In this document: piece by piece, positions 11,547 through 23,466 of the stretch | Layout of the letters: the number at the start of each line of letters is the position of its first letter | Position numbering within the stretch: the first letter of the stretch is position 1 | Assembly (NCBI RefSeq): GCF_041146395.1 | Contig: NC_090986.1 | Span: 44,366,001-44,430,000, forward strand | Direction of reading: 5' to 3' | Source: Eulemur rufifrons | Lineage: Eukaryota > Chordata > Mammalia > Primates > Lemuridae | Length of the DNA stretch: 64,000 bases | Program-made: the position numbers and the translations under genes | The notes under the pieces: model-generated | Database searches by the model: none | The model's input: the letters and a program-made list of their open reading frames with translations, nothing else | What the model was told of the DNA's origin: nothing

Positions 11547-11926
11547 ACCTACAGAATGGGAGAAAATATTTGCAAGATATATATCCAATAAAGGGCTAAT
11601 AATCAGAATTGACAAAGAACTCAAGCAAATCAGCAAGAACAAAATCAAAAACCCCATTAAAGAGTGGGCAAAAGACATGAGCTTTTCAAAACAAGATAGA
11701 CAAATGGCCACTATCATAAAGGAAATGCAGATTAAAACCACAATGAGATATCACATTATCCCTGTTAGAGTGGCTCTTATTGAAAAGTCCAAAAATAAAT
11801 GCATTCTCGTGTGCATGCAGAAAGGAACACTTCTACACTGTTGGTGGGACTGCAAATTAGTACAACCTCTATGGAAAACAGTCTGACAATACCTCAAAGA
11901 ACTAAAAGTAGAGCCACCATTTGATC
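11547..11926 (+). mobile_element. L1 ORF2 segment, inverted 5' part
   Basis: Sense-strand ORF2 from the ACAGAATGGGAGAAAATATT motif through CATTAAAGAGTGGGCAAAAG, ATGCAGATTAAAACCACAAT, GTTGGTGGGACTGCAAATTA and CCACCATTTGATCC. The translated segment (frame of 11677-11886) holds [14 protein letters not shown] and [13 protein letters not shown], typical of the ORF2 C-terminal region. It joins head-on to the antisense L1 3' part at 11540-11546, with about 30 bp of L1 missing between the two pieces: the classic product of twin priming. Confidence 0.9.
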
Positions 11927-11941
11927 CTCACCTTAATTTTT
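11924..11941. repeat. Right target-site duplication of composite L1 insertion
   Basis: ATCCTCACCTTAATTTTT, 17 of 18 matches to 10828-10845, overlapping the ATCC with which the L1 segment ends (microhomology). Followed by AATTC, giving a TTTTT/AA nick context. Confidence 0.65.
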
Positions 11942-13307
11942 AATTCTCTTCAGAATGCCTTGATATAGTGTGAGTTCTAAAAAACAATATAAAAGTCTAA
12001 AGGTTAAACCAGCATCTGATACTGGCTAGAACTTGAAGATGTAGGAATGTATTTTTCAGTCTCCTAGCTTTGCAAATAAACAATTGTTTTTCTTATTCAC
12101 TTTTATTAGTCTACTGGTTTGGCAATATACTGCTGAGAGAGCAGAATCCAAGAGAAACTTTTAGCTCTGAATCATCAATGAAGATCTTTGATTGCTCTCA
12201 GATTCCTCTAGTGCTGGTAGATCTATCTTCAGGTTAATTTTAAGTCTTTGCCACTGTGCTGACTTTTCAAAATGGTCTACAATTTACATGTCTTTTGTAT
12301 TTATGAGAATGCTTCTAGAGTACAGTCATCAGCATCCTGAACTTCCTAAATGCCTGTCGCAAGAAAATTTTGACTCCTACAACCTCTTAGGTGAAAAAGT
12401 TTTCTGAAAGATTGAAAATTAAGCCAAATTCAGTTTCCAGGTTTTCTGTTTCACCTAAAGCTTGTCTTTCTTTGGGAAGTGGTTTGAACAACTGTTTATC
12501 TTGTACTGTTTACTAAAGCTTACATATGTAATACAAAATCTATTTTGTACCTGTCAGAGAGTATGATGGTCAACCGTCCAGTATGCGCTGGCTAAATATA
12601 TTAGCATAGGGAGACCCTGATGCTTTACAAATGTGGTGTGACAAATGTATCTTTACTAAGACTTTATAATCACTGAAAATTGAATCATGTTTTAGTAGAG
12701 GTATAATACAGTATTTGGTGACTTACTTTTAAAATAATGTGTCTTCCGTCTTTATGGTATTATAATGATACTTCAAGACTAATGCTTTAATTTTTCTACA
12801 AACTTAAAGTAATAATCTCCTGGATGCTTGCTATTTTTGGCCGATAGAATATTTCCCAATTATCAGTAAAATATTTCCCATGTAATTTCATCATCTTTGT
12901 CACATATACCCCTATGCTTAGAGAAAGTAATTAGTGGTTAATGAAAACAACAGTCTCATTAAGAAAGAAGAAAGTCCCTTCGAGGGAGTTTTAGGAAACA
13001 TGGAAAGATGTTTAAGTCTAGAATGTTCTTGCACTTGTCTTAGTTCAGACTTACTGTGCTATACATTCTTGATGATGAGATAGCCTTGCTGCTACATATA
13101 AGAGAGTGGGTCTGGGTGAGCAGGAGATGTAAGAAAGATAATTTACCTATAAAAGGTAAAGAAATTTCATAGCAAAAGTGGTTGTGTCCCAGGCATACCC
13201 TAGTTGGAAAATTATATAAAAGGAAGCATAGCTTTGTCTAAGACATTATGAAAGTAACAGACAACTGGCTTCCTTATATTAAAATAATTGCATTTTTTTC
13301 TATCATA
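11942..13307. other. Unique-looking noncoding sequence
   Basis: About 1.4 kb, AT-rich. No repeat or coding signal recognised. Confidence 0.5.
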
Positions 13308-13658
13308 GTTATATAGTTTTCTAGGGATGCCATAACGAAGTATCATAGACTGGGTGGTTGAAACTACAGAAATTTATTTTCCCACAATTCTGGAGACTAG
13401 AAGGCTGAGATGAAGGTGTTGGCAGGGCTGGTTTCTTCTGAGACTTCTCTTTCAGGCTTGTAGAAGGCCATCTTCTCCCTGTGCTTCCCTCTGTGTCCTG
13501 ATCTCCAAGCCATATCAGATTAGGGCCCACCCTAATTACCCCCATTTAGCCTTAATTAACTCTTTAAAGACCTTATCTTCAAATACAGTTACATTCAGAG
13601 GTACCAGGGTTATGACTTTAACGTATGAATTTTGGGAAACATGATTCAGCCCATAACA
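13308..13658 (-). mobile_element. MaLR LTR (MLT1-like), antisense
   Basis: GATGCCATAACGAAGTATCA, AGACTGGGTGGTTGAAACTA, CAGAAATTTATTTTCCCACA, GATTAGGGCCCACCCTAATT and AATTTTGGGAAACATGATTC with CCATAACA at the end are the reverse-complement MLT1 LTR landmarks in order. Nearly complete solo LTR. Confidence 0.85.
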
Positions 13659-14461
13659 GTATTTAAATGTTTATATTAATTTTGTGTATAGATTTTTATA
13701 TGTAAAGATTCTCTGTATCATATTTCCTGTATCTCTCATGTTTCAGTAAACATGATATGTTGAATTCTTCTTAGTTTCATAGAAAATCCATTTTATACAT
13801 AACAGATGCTTGATTATAAGGAGAAATATTTGTTAGATTATAACTTCAATCATATATTGCATATCTACCATATTCTCCCTGATTTATCTTAAATATTTAA
13901 TTTACTTTCATGTGTTTAAACCAAATGTTCTACTCAAGCCCTCAAAAAAATAATGCTAGCCCATTCACACTTATTTCAGTATATTGATACTAGCTAGTTT
14001 TTATGTCCTAAAATAAGGTGCTTAATAAATTCCTAGTGAATTATTTAAATAAAATTATAGAAATACTCTCCAGTTGTAAAAACAACCTGAATATGTTCAA
14101 AAATTAAGTAGAATAGTTATATATTTGATGTGTCTTTGTGTGTGTATGTGTGTCTTTGTGTGACTATAAGATGATGTTTTTTTTTGTTTTTTAATTTATT
14201 GTTCTCATGGGGCTATTTGGAAAGAAATGTAAAGATATGTTTGGATTGCTAGGTTCTCGGTAAAAATTAATTAGCATCTTTTTATCTTATTTTCAAATTA
14301 TTACAAGTACATTAAAAATATTGATTTTGAACAAGTTTACTTCTTATATATTAACAATGAAATTATGGCATGTAGTTGTAAACTTTGTACCCCAATAGTA
14401 CTCTGAAATTAAAGAATAAAATTGAAAAAAAGAAAAAGTAAATGTCAATATTATTCATTTA
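13659..14461. other. AT-rich sequence, nothing recognised
   Basis: Strongly AT-rich. The A-rich run at 14405-14440 just before the Alu could be the tail of an older retroelement, but I cannot identify one. Confidence 0.4.
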
Positions 14462-14475
14462 AAAATTGTTGTCTT

Positions 14476-14820
14476 GGCCGGGCGCGGTGGCTCACGCCTG
14501 TAATCCTAGCACTCTGGGAGGCCGAGGTGGGCGGATCGTTTGAGCTCAGGAGTTCGAGACCAGCCTGAGCAAGAGCGAGACCCCACCTCTACTAAAAATA
14601 GAAAGAAATTATATGGACAGCTAAAAATATATATAGAAAAAATTAGCCGGGCATGGTGGCGCATGCCTGTAGTCCCAGCTACTCGGGAGGCTGAGACAGG
14701 AGGATCGCTTGAGCTCAGGAGTTTGAGGTTGCTGTGAGCTAGGCTGACGCCACGGCACTCACTCTAGCCTGGGCAACAGAGTGAGACTCTGTCTCAAAAA
14801 AAAAATAAAATAAAATAAAA
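14476..14820 (+). mobile_element. Lemur-specific full-length Alu
   Basis: Starts GGCCGGGCGCGGTGGCTCAC and ends in an A9 run with TAAAA units. Lemur-diagnostic features are GAGCAAGAGCGAGACCCC, the extra segment TTATATGGACAGCTAAAAAT with ATATATAGAAAAAATTAGCC before the right monomer, and GAGCTAGGCTGACGCCACGG; CACTC is tandemly doubled just after. An exact target-site duplication AAAATTGTTGTCTT flanks it (14462-14475, 14818-14831), and divergence is low, so it is a young insertion. A and B box promoter sequences are visible (GGCTCACGCC; GTTCGAGACC). Confidence 0.97.
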
Positions 14821-14831
14821 ATTGTTGTCTT

Positions 14832-16049
14832 TTTTCTTTAATGTAACACTCATTTTATTCAATGCTACATTCAAACAACTTAAACTCCACAAAAAAAAAT
14901 TTAAAGTTGTGTTGTAAACTTGCACATTTTATACATTCTGAAGGGATAGCTTATTTCCAGCAGATCCTGAGAAATTTCTACATAAATACTGCTATCCAAA
15001 ATATCTCTTCTTTTCCGATTAATTTTTAGCTCTTCCATAAAAAAGTGTTTATAAAACATTAATGGGCAATTTAGCTTCAGTTTCCAGAGAGAGATTTCTG
15101 CTGCATCAGATCTTATATTTGCCACAGTGCAGTCTTCCCTTTCCCAATACTTGTTCTTATTTCCCAGAAGATCTCACCATCTGCCATTGATGCCTGTCTA
15201 AAGTAGGAAATTCCTCCTCAAGCAATTCTTGTTCAAATATTACTTTTCAATACTACAACTTTCCCAGGTTACAAATGTTCCCGTATATTTGTACCCCAAA
15301 GTCAAATCTGCAGATAACTATCTTCAAAGGTACTTAATGACCAAGTGCCTTTTAATCTATTGAACCCAAAAGCAAAAAGGAAGAGTATTAGAAGTTTCAA
15401 AACTCAAAAGAAGAGAGCTGCCTAACATTTTATATGTCATAGGCAGGTTTTTCTTAAACAGTCTCTCAAATTTTTTTATCATAAAATCCTTCAGGAATTT
15501 GTATTGCTTCTATGCAAATGTATGTAATTTGTTCTTTTGGTAGTAATAGTGCTCTATGGTATCTTTTTAAATCTCTTATTTGTGTTTATCCTTGTATTAT
15601 ATATTTTAAAATTCTCAATATGGAACATGTCTTTTATATGTACATATATATATTTCTTATTTTAATAACATGGGATTTGTCAGGTGACCTTTATTTTTGT
15701 GGATGCAGAAAAAGAAAATCTATCCTTTCAGAGACCACAAGAAAGGCTGTAAGAAGTTTAACTGATTACCTGTGGATATTTGCAGACAACAGGATAGATA
15801 CCCAACCAACTATTAATATATAAAGAATAGTATCTTTCTTTTTCATTGTACATAGAAAGCAATATATCTCCACAGACATGTGTTTGTTTGAAGGCATAGT
15901 GTTAGACTCCCTAAAGATGTATATTATTACTTTTGAATGAGATCAAAACTGGAACAAATGTAACAAGTTTCATCAGTTGATATAACCAAATAAATACTTT
16001 ACCAAGGATAAATTTGTTCCATTACAGGAAATAAGGATATAATATTGAC
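14832..16049. other. Unique-looking noncoding sequence
   Basis: AT-rich, no recognised repeat. A short alternating TATA tract lies near 15640-15652. Confidence 0.45.
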
Positions 16050-16340
16050 CAAGTATGTATTAGGTATCAATTGCCACAGTAAATGCTTAATAACAAACAA
16101 TCCCAAAACCTCAGTGATATGCAAAAATAAGTGCTATTGTTCAGGTGTCTATGATCAACTGGAAGTCTATTAGGCTGTTAGATATCCTGAGCTTGGCTGG
16201 CTTGTTCAGTTCTTTGGGGATCTACTGTTGGGCTATTCAGGTTGACCTCCAGGGACTGGGGTAACTGAACTCCATGTTTCTGTCATCCTTAGAACATGTT
16301 CTCATGATGACAGCAGAAGAGAAGAGGACAACTTTTGAGC
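16050..16340. mobile_element. Ancient interspersed repeat, family not resolved
   Basis: ATCAATTGCCACAGTAAATG, AAACAATCCCAAAACCTCAG and CTGAGCTTGGCTGGCTTGTT resemble a recurrent mammalian 'cctcagtggcata...' repeat that I recognise but cannot name with confidence. A related sequence occurs at 24070-24240 and perhaps 30170-30330. Confidence 0.45.
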
Positions 16341-17029
16341 CTTGGTAACTGACATGGCCTTGTGAGTAGAAAGTCACTAGAAAGTTACAGTTTTTGAGTT
16401 ACATAGCAAAGAATGTTAGTACAAAAAGGGTTAAAAAACTGATGCCATTTTTCAATCTACTAAAATGTAAAAGAACTTTCAGGGAGTTCCTGAAAGCATT
16501 GCATGTAGGGTAATCTCTTGAGATTTCATCTGTAAGAGAACTGGAAACTTGAAACCATGTAAATATAGAATTTCTAAAAGATGGTACAAACATGGTTATA
16601 AAACAGAATATGTTGCACAGACCACTAATTTCCCTCTAATATCCATTCTTTCCTTTTCCTTAGAAATAAAATCATAGGCAATTTGTCCAGCTAAAGGATC
16701 ATATTATCTAGGATGAAACGTCATTGGACCTCTTGAAGGAATGTTAGAAAAATTTCCCTCCTAGGGAGTGGGTGTGAACCCTTTGTTTTTCTTTTCTTCT
16801 TTATCCTAGCCTTGCAATTCAGACCTGACAGCCAGAGCACCGGTAGGTATCTTGGATCATGATGGTAGAACAAAAGGTGAGAAAGAGATGAGTTACCTGA
16901 TGAAAATGGAGCCATCCGGCAGTATGCAGAATTTTCTAAATATGAAAGAATAAATACATGTATTTATTCTTGAGCAACTACTTTAGGGTCTTTTCCTTCA
17001 TGATCACGTGCAATTTCTAGCTGATACAA
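16341..17029. other. Unique-looking noncoding sequence
   Basis: No recognised repeat, RNA gene or coding signal. Confidence 0.45.
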
Positions 17030-17530
17030 AATGAAGTCTTCCTATTTCTCCCATAGATTGCCTCTAGTATAACCCTAACACAGCAAACAGAGTGAACCTG
17101 TTAAAACATCAGTCAAATCATATGATGTTTCTGCTCAAAACTCTGAAGTGGCTTCTAGCTACAATGACATACATGGGCCTGCATGTCTTGACAACCCCCC
17201 ATTACTTCTCTTACATCATCTCTGCTACTTCTTCATTCACTGAATTCCAGCTATGCTGGCTCCCTTGAGTATGTCAGTTATCCTCCCACCCTAGGGCTTT
17301 TGCTCTTGCTACTCCCTGGCCTTAGAATTTTCTTTTCCCAGGTATCTTTTGACTTATTCCTTTGCCTCCTTTCAAGTCTTTACTTAAATATCACCTTCCT
17401 TATTATGCCTATTCTGGTCATCAGATTTAATTCTACAACCTTCCCTCATCTTTGCCTGGTATTTTCTTTGACTCTTAAACTGACTCCACTTTTCTTTTTA
17501 CTTTATTTCATAGCGTTAATCACATATGTA
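17030..17530 (+). mobile_element. L2 LINE 3' end
   Basis: AACATCAGTCAAATCATATG, GCTCAAAACTCTGAAGTGGC, GCCTGCATGTCTTGACAACC, CTAGGGCTTTTGCTCTTGCT, TACTTAAATATCACCTTCCT and TTTATTTCATAGCGTTAATC follow the L2 ORF end and 3' UTR in order, sense strand. The open frame at 17300-17533 is a chance frame within it. Confidence 0.85.
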
Positions 17531-18021
17531 TAGATCATTTTATAATTTGTTGATTTATTATTTTTATTGTGTGACTCAATAAATGACTCTAACCATAGAT
17601 TAAGGAATGCAAATATTAAGTAAATAAGAGTCATAGAAAGTATTACCCAGGGAGAGCAATACAGCCCAAACCACTGAGGACGGTTTGAGATATACACCAA
17701 CACGTTTTCTTCTTAAGGGCTTCCAGTGATTTAACCTCAATTCTTTTTCAGTATCCCTGTTTTAGAGATTTCTCCTACTTCATTCTGTTTATGCTTTTTA
17801 CAAAACACACGGTTAAATATTAATAGAAGCATAAAAAATGTATATACCTTCTAGATACCTTTCATTACCTAGAGAAAATAATCAAAGAAAATACAGTACA
17901 TATGAAAATAGCAAATAAAACAGAAACAGATAAAGCATAAAAGAACATGAGAAATATAAAATTATATATTAATTATTTAACATGATAAGGATGAATTAGT
18001 AGGCAATATAGAATCATTGAA

Positions 18022-18319
18022 TTTTTTTTTTCATTTTCTTAGAAACAGGGTCTTGCTCTGTCACCCAGGCTGGAGAGCAGTGGCATCATCATAGCTCACT
18101 GCAACTACTGGGCTCAATTGATCCTCCCACCTCAGCCTCCTGAGTAGCAGGGACTTCAGGTGCGTGCCACCATACCCAGGTAATTTCTAAAACTTTTTGT
18201 AGAGATGGGCTCCTATTACATTACCCAGGCTGGTCTTGAACTCCTGGCCTCAAGCAATCTTCCTACCTTGGCCTCCCAAAGTATGAGTATTACAGACGTG
18301 AGTCACCACATTCAGCTGA
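18022..18319 (-). mobile_element. Old Alu (AluJ-like), antisense
   Basis: A T10 run, then AGAAACAGGGTCTTGCTCTG, TCATAGCTCACTGCAACTAC, TTTTTGTAGAGATGGGCTCC, ACATTACCCAGGCTGGTCTT and GTGAGTCACCACATTCAGCT. These are AluJ-type positions in reverse, with heavy divergence. Lacks the strepsirrhine-type GCTCTTGCTCAGGCTGG segment. Confidence 0.92.
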
Positions 18320-18604
18320 TTAAAGATCTTGAGATAGGAAATATTTTGATCAGAGCTGTTTTCAGAGAAGTGATGAGGGTTTAGACCCGTGTGGTCAAAT
18401 ACAGTAGCCATTACCTGCAAGTGGCTATTGAGCACTTGAGAGGTGGCCCTTTGAAAAGTCTCTATTGAGATGTACTATAAGTATAAAATCCAATACTGGA
18501 TTTTGAAAATGGTACAGAAAAGAATTTCATTAATAATTTATTAATTATGTATAGAAATGATAATATAGACATTATCATTGTGTTAAATAAATGTTAAAAT
18601 TTAA

Positions 18605-19245
18605 AAAAAGACATCTAAACATGCAACTACCATACAACACAGCAATTACATTCTGGGTATTTATCCCTGAGAAATGAAGACTTATGTTCTTATGAAACTG
18701 GCATGCAAATGTATATAGCAGCTTTATTCATAATAGCTAATAACTAGAAACAATTCGCATGTATTAATACCTCAATGAGTGAATATTTAAACAAACTGTG
18801 GTATATCCATATCACGGAATACTACTCAGTTATACAAAGTAATGAATTCATCATTGATGCGTATAACAACCTGAATGAGTCTCCAGTGAATTATGCTGAA
18901 GGAAAAAAGCCAATCCCAAAAGGTTACATGTGATTCCATTCATATGACATCATTGTAATGAAAAAATTATAGAAATGGAGAACAGTGGTTACCAAAAGTT
19001 AATGAAGAGGTGAAAGGAGGGACGTGTGTGTGGCCATATAATGCAACAGGAGAAATTCTTCTGGTGATGGAAATGCTCTGTATCTCGACTGAATCAATGT
19101 CAATATCTTGGTTGTGATATTATATTATAATTTTGCAAGATATTGCCATTGGGGGAACCTGGATAAAATATATACAGGAGCTCTCTCTTAAAACTTTTGT
19201 GAATTTGCAATGATCTCAATATAAAGTATTTTTTAAAAAGGGAAA
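18605..19245 (+). mobile_element. Ancient L1M (ORF2 end and 3' UTR)
   Basis: TGGGTATTTATCCCTGAGAA, TATAGCAGCTTTATTCATAA, GTGGTATATCCATATCACGG, ATACTACTCAGTTATACAAA, CATGTGATTCCATTCATATG, GAGAACAGTGGTTACC and GTGAATTTGCAATGATCTCA are standard landmarks of old L1M elements in sense order. The coding frame is destroyed. Confidence 0.9.
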
Positions 19246-20584
19246 AAAGATATTAAAAAATTAAACCCACTGTTAGAAGACACCCAACAATTGATTCTCC
19301 AAGATTAAAAAGAAAAGCATGAACCAGGTAGACTAGGGAAACATTCACAGAGAGAAAGTAGAAGTAAATCATAAAAGTATTATCAGAAAAAGTATAATTG
19401 AAGCCATAAACCACTAAGTGGGACATAAATGTTAAACGTTTAAATGAAGAGGAGTTTACTGTAATCCTAAAAACAGATATAACTATAAAGATCTGAGAGA
19501 TACAAAGTTGCATTACCCAAATTTTGTCTAAGTAACACTAATTCCAAGAGATTTCCATAAAAGAGATGCTAGATTAACATTCAAAGAAATTTGGGCAATT
19601 GTCCTTATAATACTTCCCTCTTTAAAAATTGTTCCTCACATGAGCATATCAGAACTTTATAAAATTCTGTGGTAAAATCCCTTTTTAACACAGCCCAACA
19701 TTTTCAACCCTAGAACTCTTTTTCAGTTAATTCTGAGATCTCAGGACAAGCTATCCAAGACTGATCTGTTGAGGGCTGGCCTTTGGAAGAAGAACTTGGC
19801 CCAGAGAAGTTGAGGCAATCAAACTCATCAAGGGCCAGGCCTAGAATCCCACCCTCTCTCCCCATCATGCCAAGGAGGGGTTGCTTCTTGCAATCATGAA
19901 CAAAGATGTGACGCTTATCCATACCTTGCCTCTGCTGACAGCTGTGAACACACGGTTAGAGTCCCAGAATCCCAGGCATCTGACCAAGCCAGGGGAGTGA
20001 CTAGACTCTCCTCCAAACTCTAACACTGAGCTGGCAGGATGGGGATCCCAGTTAAGGTCGCTGTATGTCTGATTTTCATACCACAGTTCTTGATCATGCC
20101 AGGGGCAGTGTAGAACTTCCTTGAACAAATAATATAAGGGCCCCATTGCCAAAGGTTGGCTCTGACTCTCATGCATTTCTGGGGCTGACCTAGAATGCAA
20201 TAAGAAATGGAGAACTAAACACTCCTTCTCCTCTGTCTCCATGAGTTTCTTTTGATAAACCCTGCTCCATTAAGTCTCCTGTATGATTCATGCAATAAAC
20301 AAACAAACCAACCAACCCTGTTCAAATAGGTCTGGCCACTTGGTCTTATTCGTGCTTTTAATATATTAAACTCAGATGAATGTATGGGTAAAGTCTTTGA
20401 AATTTTCAAGAAAAACTTAACTCCTGTGTAATAAATAATAACTCCTGTCTATAAATTCCTTTGTAGAATAGAAAAATATATAAATTTCCTTAATTCATTT
20501 TATAAAATAAGACTTTCTTATTTTATTTTAACCATATTAAAATAAAGTTTTCTTTTTTTCCTCATCCCCCAACAGACATCTGTC
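19246..20584. other. Unique-looking noncoding sequence
   Basis: About 1.3 kb with no repeat I can name. The two overlapping open frames on the minus strand at 19710-20242 lack any protein family resemblance and have no splice or promoter context. Confidence 0.45.
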
Positions 20585-20850
20585 CCCACTGTCCCCAATC
20601 TAGCAACTCACTTAGCAAACTCCTACACTTCATTCTCATGAATCACCTACTCATTTCCTAAGTTACTTTCCCTAAGGAAACTTCCTGATGTTAGGATAGG
20701 TCTTTATTTTATTTTCCTCCCCATGTGATATACTCCTTTAGTGTCTTACTCTCTTTCAACTGATGATTCAATGCTATTCTTAGACCTAGCCCTTCCTCGT
20801 ATAATAACAGTTAGATTGATAAATGAATGTGTAGATGCATGAAGTAACTG
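20585..20850 (+). mobile_element. L2-like 3' fragment (probable)
   Basis: CAAACTCCTACACTTCATTC, CTAAGGAAACTTCCTGATG and GTGATATACTCCTTTAGTGT resemble the L2 3' UTR in order. Low conservation. Confidence 0.5.
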
Positions 20851-21949
20851 CATTAATATTCTCTTAGATCTAGAACTTCATAGCTTCCAAATACACTTAA
20901 TGTATCAAGAAATTACACCTACAGATAAGGAAGTCTGAATTCAGAGGAAATGAAATATTCATCAAAACAAAACAAAATGTAAAAACAATGTACATTTGTT
21001 TTAAAATGTATATTTACAAGTACATCTGAAACATAAGTGCTTCCTAAAAGGATTATCTTAAAGTCGTCAGCAAGTGCTAGCAATCAGATTCTGAAGCTCC
21101 AATATTAGCTTCCTGGTGACCAGGATGGCCACTCGGAGTCCAAGCTACACTTTGTCTTTTGTCCGGCTGGGATTTATTTTCATGTACATGTGGCAAATGA
21201 TGAAATTCCTGTTCTCTGAGTCACTTAAACTCTCTCAAGAAGGAGTTAATCCTTCAGAGAAAGAGATCCCAATATATTTTTAAAACTATCTTTTTACTTG
21301 ATAACGAAAAAGTTTCTTTAAAAGCCTAATCTAAATCCTATCCCCTATTACCTGTCATCCTACCAGTATAAAGAAAGGCACGCAGTGAGTTAGCATAACC
21401 AGGATGTATAAGTGCTTGGATATATTATAAAACTAACAGAGGGAAGCCAAAGGTACAATGCCGTCCCTAAATGGCTCATCTATCCCTTGACAATCATCAT
21501 GAGTGGAAAGTGATGCAAGTAGGTTGACTTTGGAAGAACTTTAATTCTTGGGGCAATCACCCATCAAAGTTTTCTGCTCGTCAAGTGATGAAATCAGAAC
21601 CTATTAACACGAGACAGAACTTGCTCTGTTTCCTAAGCTTGGGGGTAAATCTTTCAGCCCACAGAAAAGAATTGATCAGTCCACCTCCCACTCTTTAGAG
21701 AGAATTGCCTTGAATGATTCCAGTTCCACCCCGAGTCAGCCAAAGTACATAATCTGTCCTGTCCTTCTGCAAATACTCCACTTAATATTCCCACCATTTT
21801 GGAGCTGTGGCCCACCATGATAACAGGATTGGAACATTCTTTTTGTGATACTTGCTTTCTAAAAAGAGATATGTGGAGTATATTTATACTATTGTGAACA
21901 TATTTTGAGAAAACATTATATAATAACTTTTATTTTATGACCTGGAAAA

Positions 21950-22030
21950 TTGTATAATATAATTTAATATAATATATATTATTAATAACATAACATAATT
22001 TAATATAATATAAGGTATAATATAGTATGT
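21950..22030. repeat. AT-rich TAATATAA-type low-complexity tract
   Basis: About 80 bp of degenerate AATATAATTTAATATAATAT units with no G or C over long stretches. Confidence 0.85.
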
Positions 22031-22689
22031 TTATGAAAAATGAAAAATAAACCAATAAATGCCACCTTTTGGAGCTTTATATATGAAATGTTATAATTTT
22101 CAATAACAAGCAAGCAGATTTGCAAAAATGTTCTGAGAAGAAATACTTTGTCTTATACTCAAAATTATGGATCATGATAGAATTTTTTCCCATCATAAGA
22201 AATATAATAAAGCTGGACATTAAAGAGAACTCTGGATACACCCTCTGGTAGGGCTTTGTTGACAAACATGAATATTAAAACTGACTACATGCATAACCAG
22301 TTTCTCAGAAGTAACTCATCATTGTAGTCAAATCAGGCTGGTTTTATATTAAGACATATTCTAGATTTTCTTCCAATAACAAATGAGCTTCTTTTCATAA
22401 AAATGTACATGTTAACTTGGAAATATAGTAAGATGATTTTAAGCTAATGCATTATGCCTTTCTTAAAAGTGTCATTACAACTTTTAAAAATTTTTTATTT
22501 ACTCTTTTGAACTTGAAATTTGAGACTTGGTTGTGCTTAATTTGGAAAAATTACCATTTCATATCTAGGTCTTTTGCAGAGGAAAGATTGTTTTGTTTTT
22601 GTTGTCTTACATATTCATGAGTTTTTATTATTTCAATAGACTATAACTTATTCACTTCAAAACATCCTAATTGCTATCAGTTCTACAAT
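22031..22689. other. AT-rich sequence, nothing recognised
   Basis: No repeat, RNA gene or coding signal recognised. Confidence 0.4.
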
Positions 22690-22762
22690 CAAACTGACTT
22701 TTTTAACTTAAGATTAAAAATTATTTTATTGAAAGATTGAATTTCATTTCAATGTACTTTTT

Positions 22763-23466
22763 AAAAATATTTATTTATTTATTTAATTTCAACATATTAC
22801 AGGGGTACAAATGTTTAGGTTACATATATTTCCTTTGCCCAACCTGAGTCAGAGCTTCAAGCATGTGCATCCCCTAGACAGTACATACCACACCCATTAG
22901 GTGTGAATATACCCATCCCCTCCTCCCCCTTCCCACCTGCCCAAAACATGATGAATGTGACTACTATATGTGCACATAAGTGTTGATAAGTTAATACCAA
23001 TTTGATGGTGAGTACATGTGGTGCTTGTTTTTCCATTCTTGTGATACTTCACTTAGTAGAATGGGCTCCAGCTCTATCCAGGATAGTACAAGAGCTGCTA
23101 GATCACCATTGCTTTTTGTGGCTGAGTAGAACCCCATGGTATACATATAGCACATTTTATTAATCCATTCATGCATTGATGGGCACTTGGGTTGTTTCCA
23201 CATCTTTGCAATTGTAAATTGTGCTGCTATAAACATTCTAGTACAGGTGTCTTTTTTATAGAATGTCTTTTGGTCTTTTGGGTAGATGCCCAGTAATGGG
23301 ATTGCTGGATCAAATGGTAGTTCTACTTGTAGCTCTTTGAGGTATCTCCATATTACTTTCCATAGAGGTTGTACTAGTTTGCAATTCCACCAGCAGTGTG
23401 TGAGTGTTTCTATCTCTCTGCATCTGTGCCAACATTTATTGTTTTGAAACTTTTTGATAAAAGCCA
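22763..23466 (-). mobile_element. Lemur-type L1 3' end, 5'-truncated, antisense
   Basis: The T/ATTT-rich run at 22763-22790 is the antisense A-rich end. A 3' UTR with one C-rich block (22916-22932) follows, then ORF2 in reverse. The minus-strand frame 22991-23473 reads through [26 protein letters not shown] and [22 protein letters not shown] motifs (here [18 protein letters not shown]) to SEVSQEWKNKHHMYSP, matching the last ~155 codons of ORF2 without a stop. It lacks endonuclease and reverse-transcriptase domains and cannot be functional. Possible target duplication CAAACTSACTTTT at 22690-22702 and 23465-23477. Confidence 0.93.

Noticed and set aside
19865..20242. 125-codon minus-strand open frame
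   Set aside because: No homology recognised, no conserved-looking motif, no intron-exon signals; overlapping frames in the same stretch look similar by chance.
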